This document shows positions 63,546 through 64,000 of a DNA stretch of 64,000 nucleotides, in pieces. Numbering within the stretch: the first letter of the stretch is position 1; the number at the start of each line of letters is the position of its first letter. This DNA is from Sphingobacteriales bacterium. Lineage in GTDB: Bacteria; Bacteroidota; Bacteroidia; Chitinophagales; UBA2359. The DNA is taken from NCBI GenBank assembly GCA_016718845.1, contig JADKCK010000003.1, forward strand, positions 179,281-243,280. The letters run 5' to 3'. The notes beneath the pieces were generated by a model. That model did no database searches and was not told where the DNA came from. It worked only from the letters and a program-made list of their open reading frames with translations. The position numbers and the translations under genes are program-made.

Positions 63546-64000
63546 TTATTTGTTTGTTTTTATTAAGTCATAACAAATTTTAATTGAGAGTCTTAGACTT
63601 TTACTTATGTCTCTTGTGTTGAGTTAACTTTCGTAGTCAGGCCTAATTCCGACACTTCTTTCTTAAGCGTGATAAGCATAAATAAGTGTAAAATCAATTT
63701 CAAATCTAGAGTTAGGTAGCGTGAGAAAGAAAAATTCGCCACCATTAATACCTTGTTGTGAGTCCTCCGAATGTTTCGCCTCAATATTTTGCCTAGTTGA
63801 GCAACCTCTAAAATTTTCTTTGCCATTTCATAACCTGCTGAACTATTTTTTGCATTAGTTAAAAGATATTCGTTTCCTATAAAACCATTTGCTTTTGGTT
63901 TGATATAATCTACAAGGTTGCCCGTTGTTTTTTAATTCAGCACAAGCCAATTTATTGAGTGTAATATTTCTGTTGGGCCCTTGGGTTTCTTAAACGAATT
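63546..64000 (-). pseudogene. C-terminal fragment of an S41-like peptidase (partial, frameshifted)
   Basis: The frame enters from the right window edge. GFIGNEYLLTNAKNSSAGYE resembles the S41 motif around the catalytic Ser (N-x-x-S-x-S-A-x-E). GINGGEFFFLTLPNSRFEID and a broken RPDYEVNSTQED-like end follow, as in the C-terminal part of IRBP-type S41 peptidases, with a stop at 63546-63548. At least two frame changes occur. The assignment rests on these motifs only, so confidence is moderate. Confidence 0.4.

Overview
Organism. The window looks like a chromosome of a Bacteroidota bacterium, probably from the Chitinophagales/Saprospirales side, although the exact group cannot be fixed from sequence alone. 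The signs are many copies of the Bacteroidota -7 promoter element TAnnTTTG just upstream of genes, moderate-to-low GC, an ECF sigma factor paired with a beta-barrel protein, PKD-domain secreted proteins, DKNYY and RMD1/DUF155 proteins, and Bacteroidota-type phage baseplate proteins. No rRNA, tRNA or CRISPR array was found.

Layout. 1-4011 is the tail/baseplate end of a P2/Mu-like prophage (hub, spike, gp25-like wedge, two baseplate proteins, an fn3 protein) closed by a strong terminator. It abuts a frame-broken lysS (about 4.1-5.6 kb). 5.7-10.8 kb holds minus-strand genes, mostly frame-broken: a small membrane protein, a DKNYY lipoprotein, an OppB/DppB-type permease and a TMTC-like membrane/TPR glycosyltransferase. 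11-20 kb is housekeeping: queA, a MacB-like permease followed by an S41 protease, glyS, an amino-acid permease and a sulfotransferase. 20.5-31 kb has a lipoprotein, a sigma factor with a barrel/anti-sigma-like partner, a DUF155 protein, a 42-bp tandem array, an RND adaptor, rnhB and a dockerin-ended secreted protein. 31.5-44.6 kb has a PAS histidine kinase, deoC-scpB, rfaE2, glpK, an ABC-2 permease, ridA, nadK, an arginase/arginine decarboxylase pair and serA. 45-57.4 kb has a porin, prfA, serS, a YD-like lipoprotein, 3-hydroxyanthranilate dioxygenase, mtaB, a sulfatase-fold enzyme, a 3-hydroxyacyl-CoA dehydrogenase and a Nudix/NrtR-like protein. 57.7-60.4 kb has a PKD-Kazal secreted protein and an MsbA-type ABC exporter. 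60.6-64 kb is a degraded stretch with a secreted protein, an IS110-type transposase whose upstream region may encode a bridge RNA, and an S41 peptidase fragment.

How the genes work together. Most units are one or two genes closed by perfect hairpin terminators, often shared by convergent genes. Likely co-transcribed sets are permease-ctp, sigma-barrel, membrane protein-rnhB, deoC-scpB, ABC-2 permease-hypothetical-glpK and PKD/Kazal-msbA. Arginase and arginine decarboxylase lie in tandem and both start from arginine.

Quality and repeats. Frameshifts are dense at both window ends (1-10.5 kb and 58-64 kb) and rare in between, which suggests uncorrected long-read consensus rather than real gene decay. 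Intergenic DNA is rich in repeats: 8-bp-period arrays at four loci, two different 42-bp arrays, an ~85-bp dispersed element in two orientations, a MITE-like inverted repeat, and several shorter dispersed motifs.
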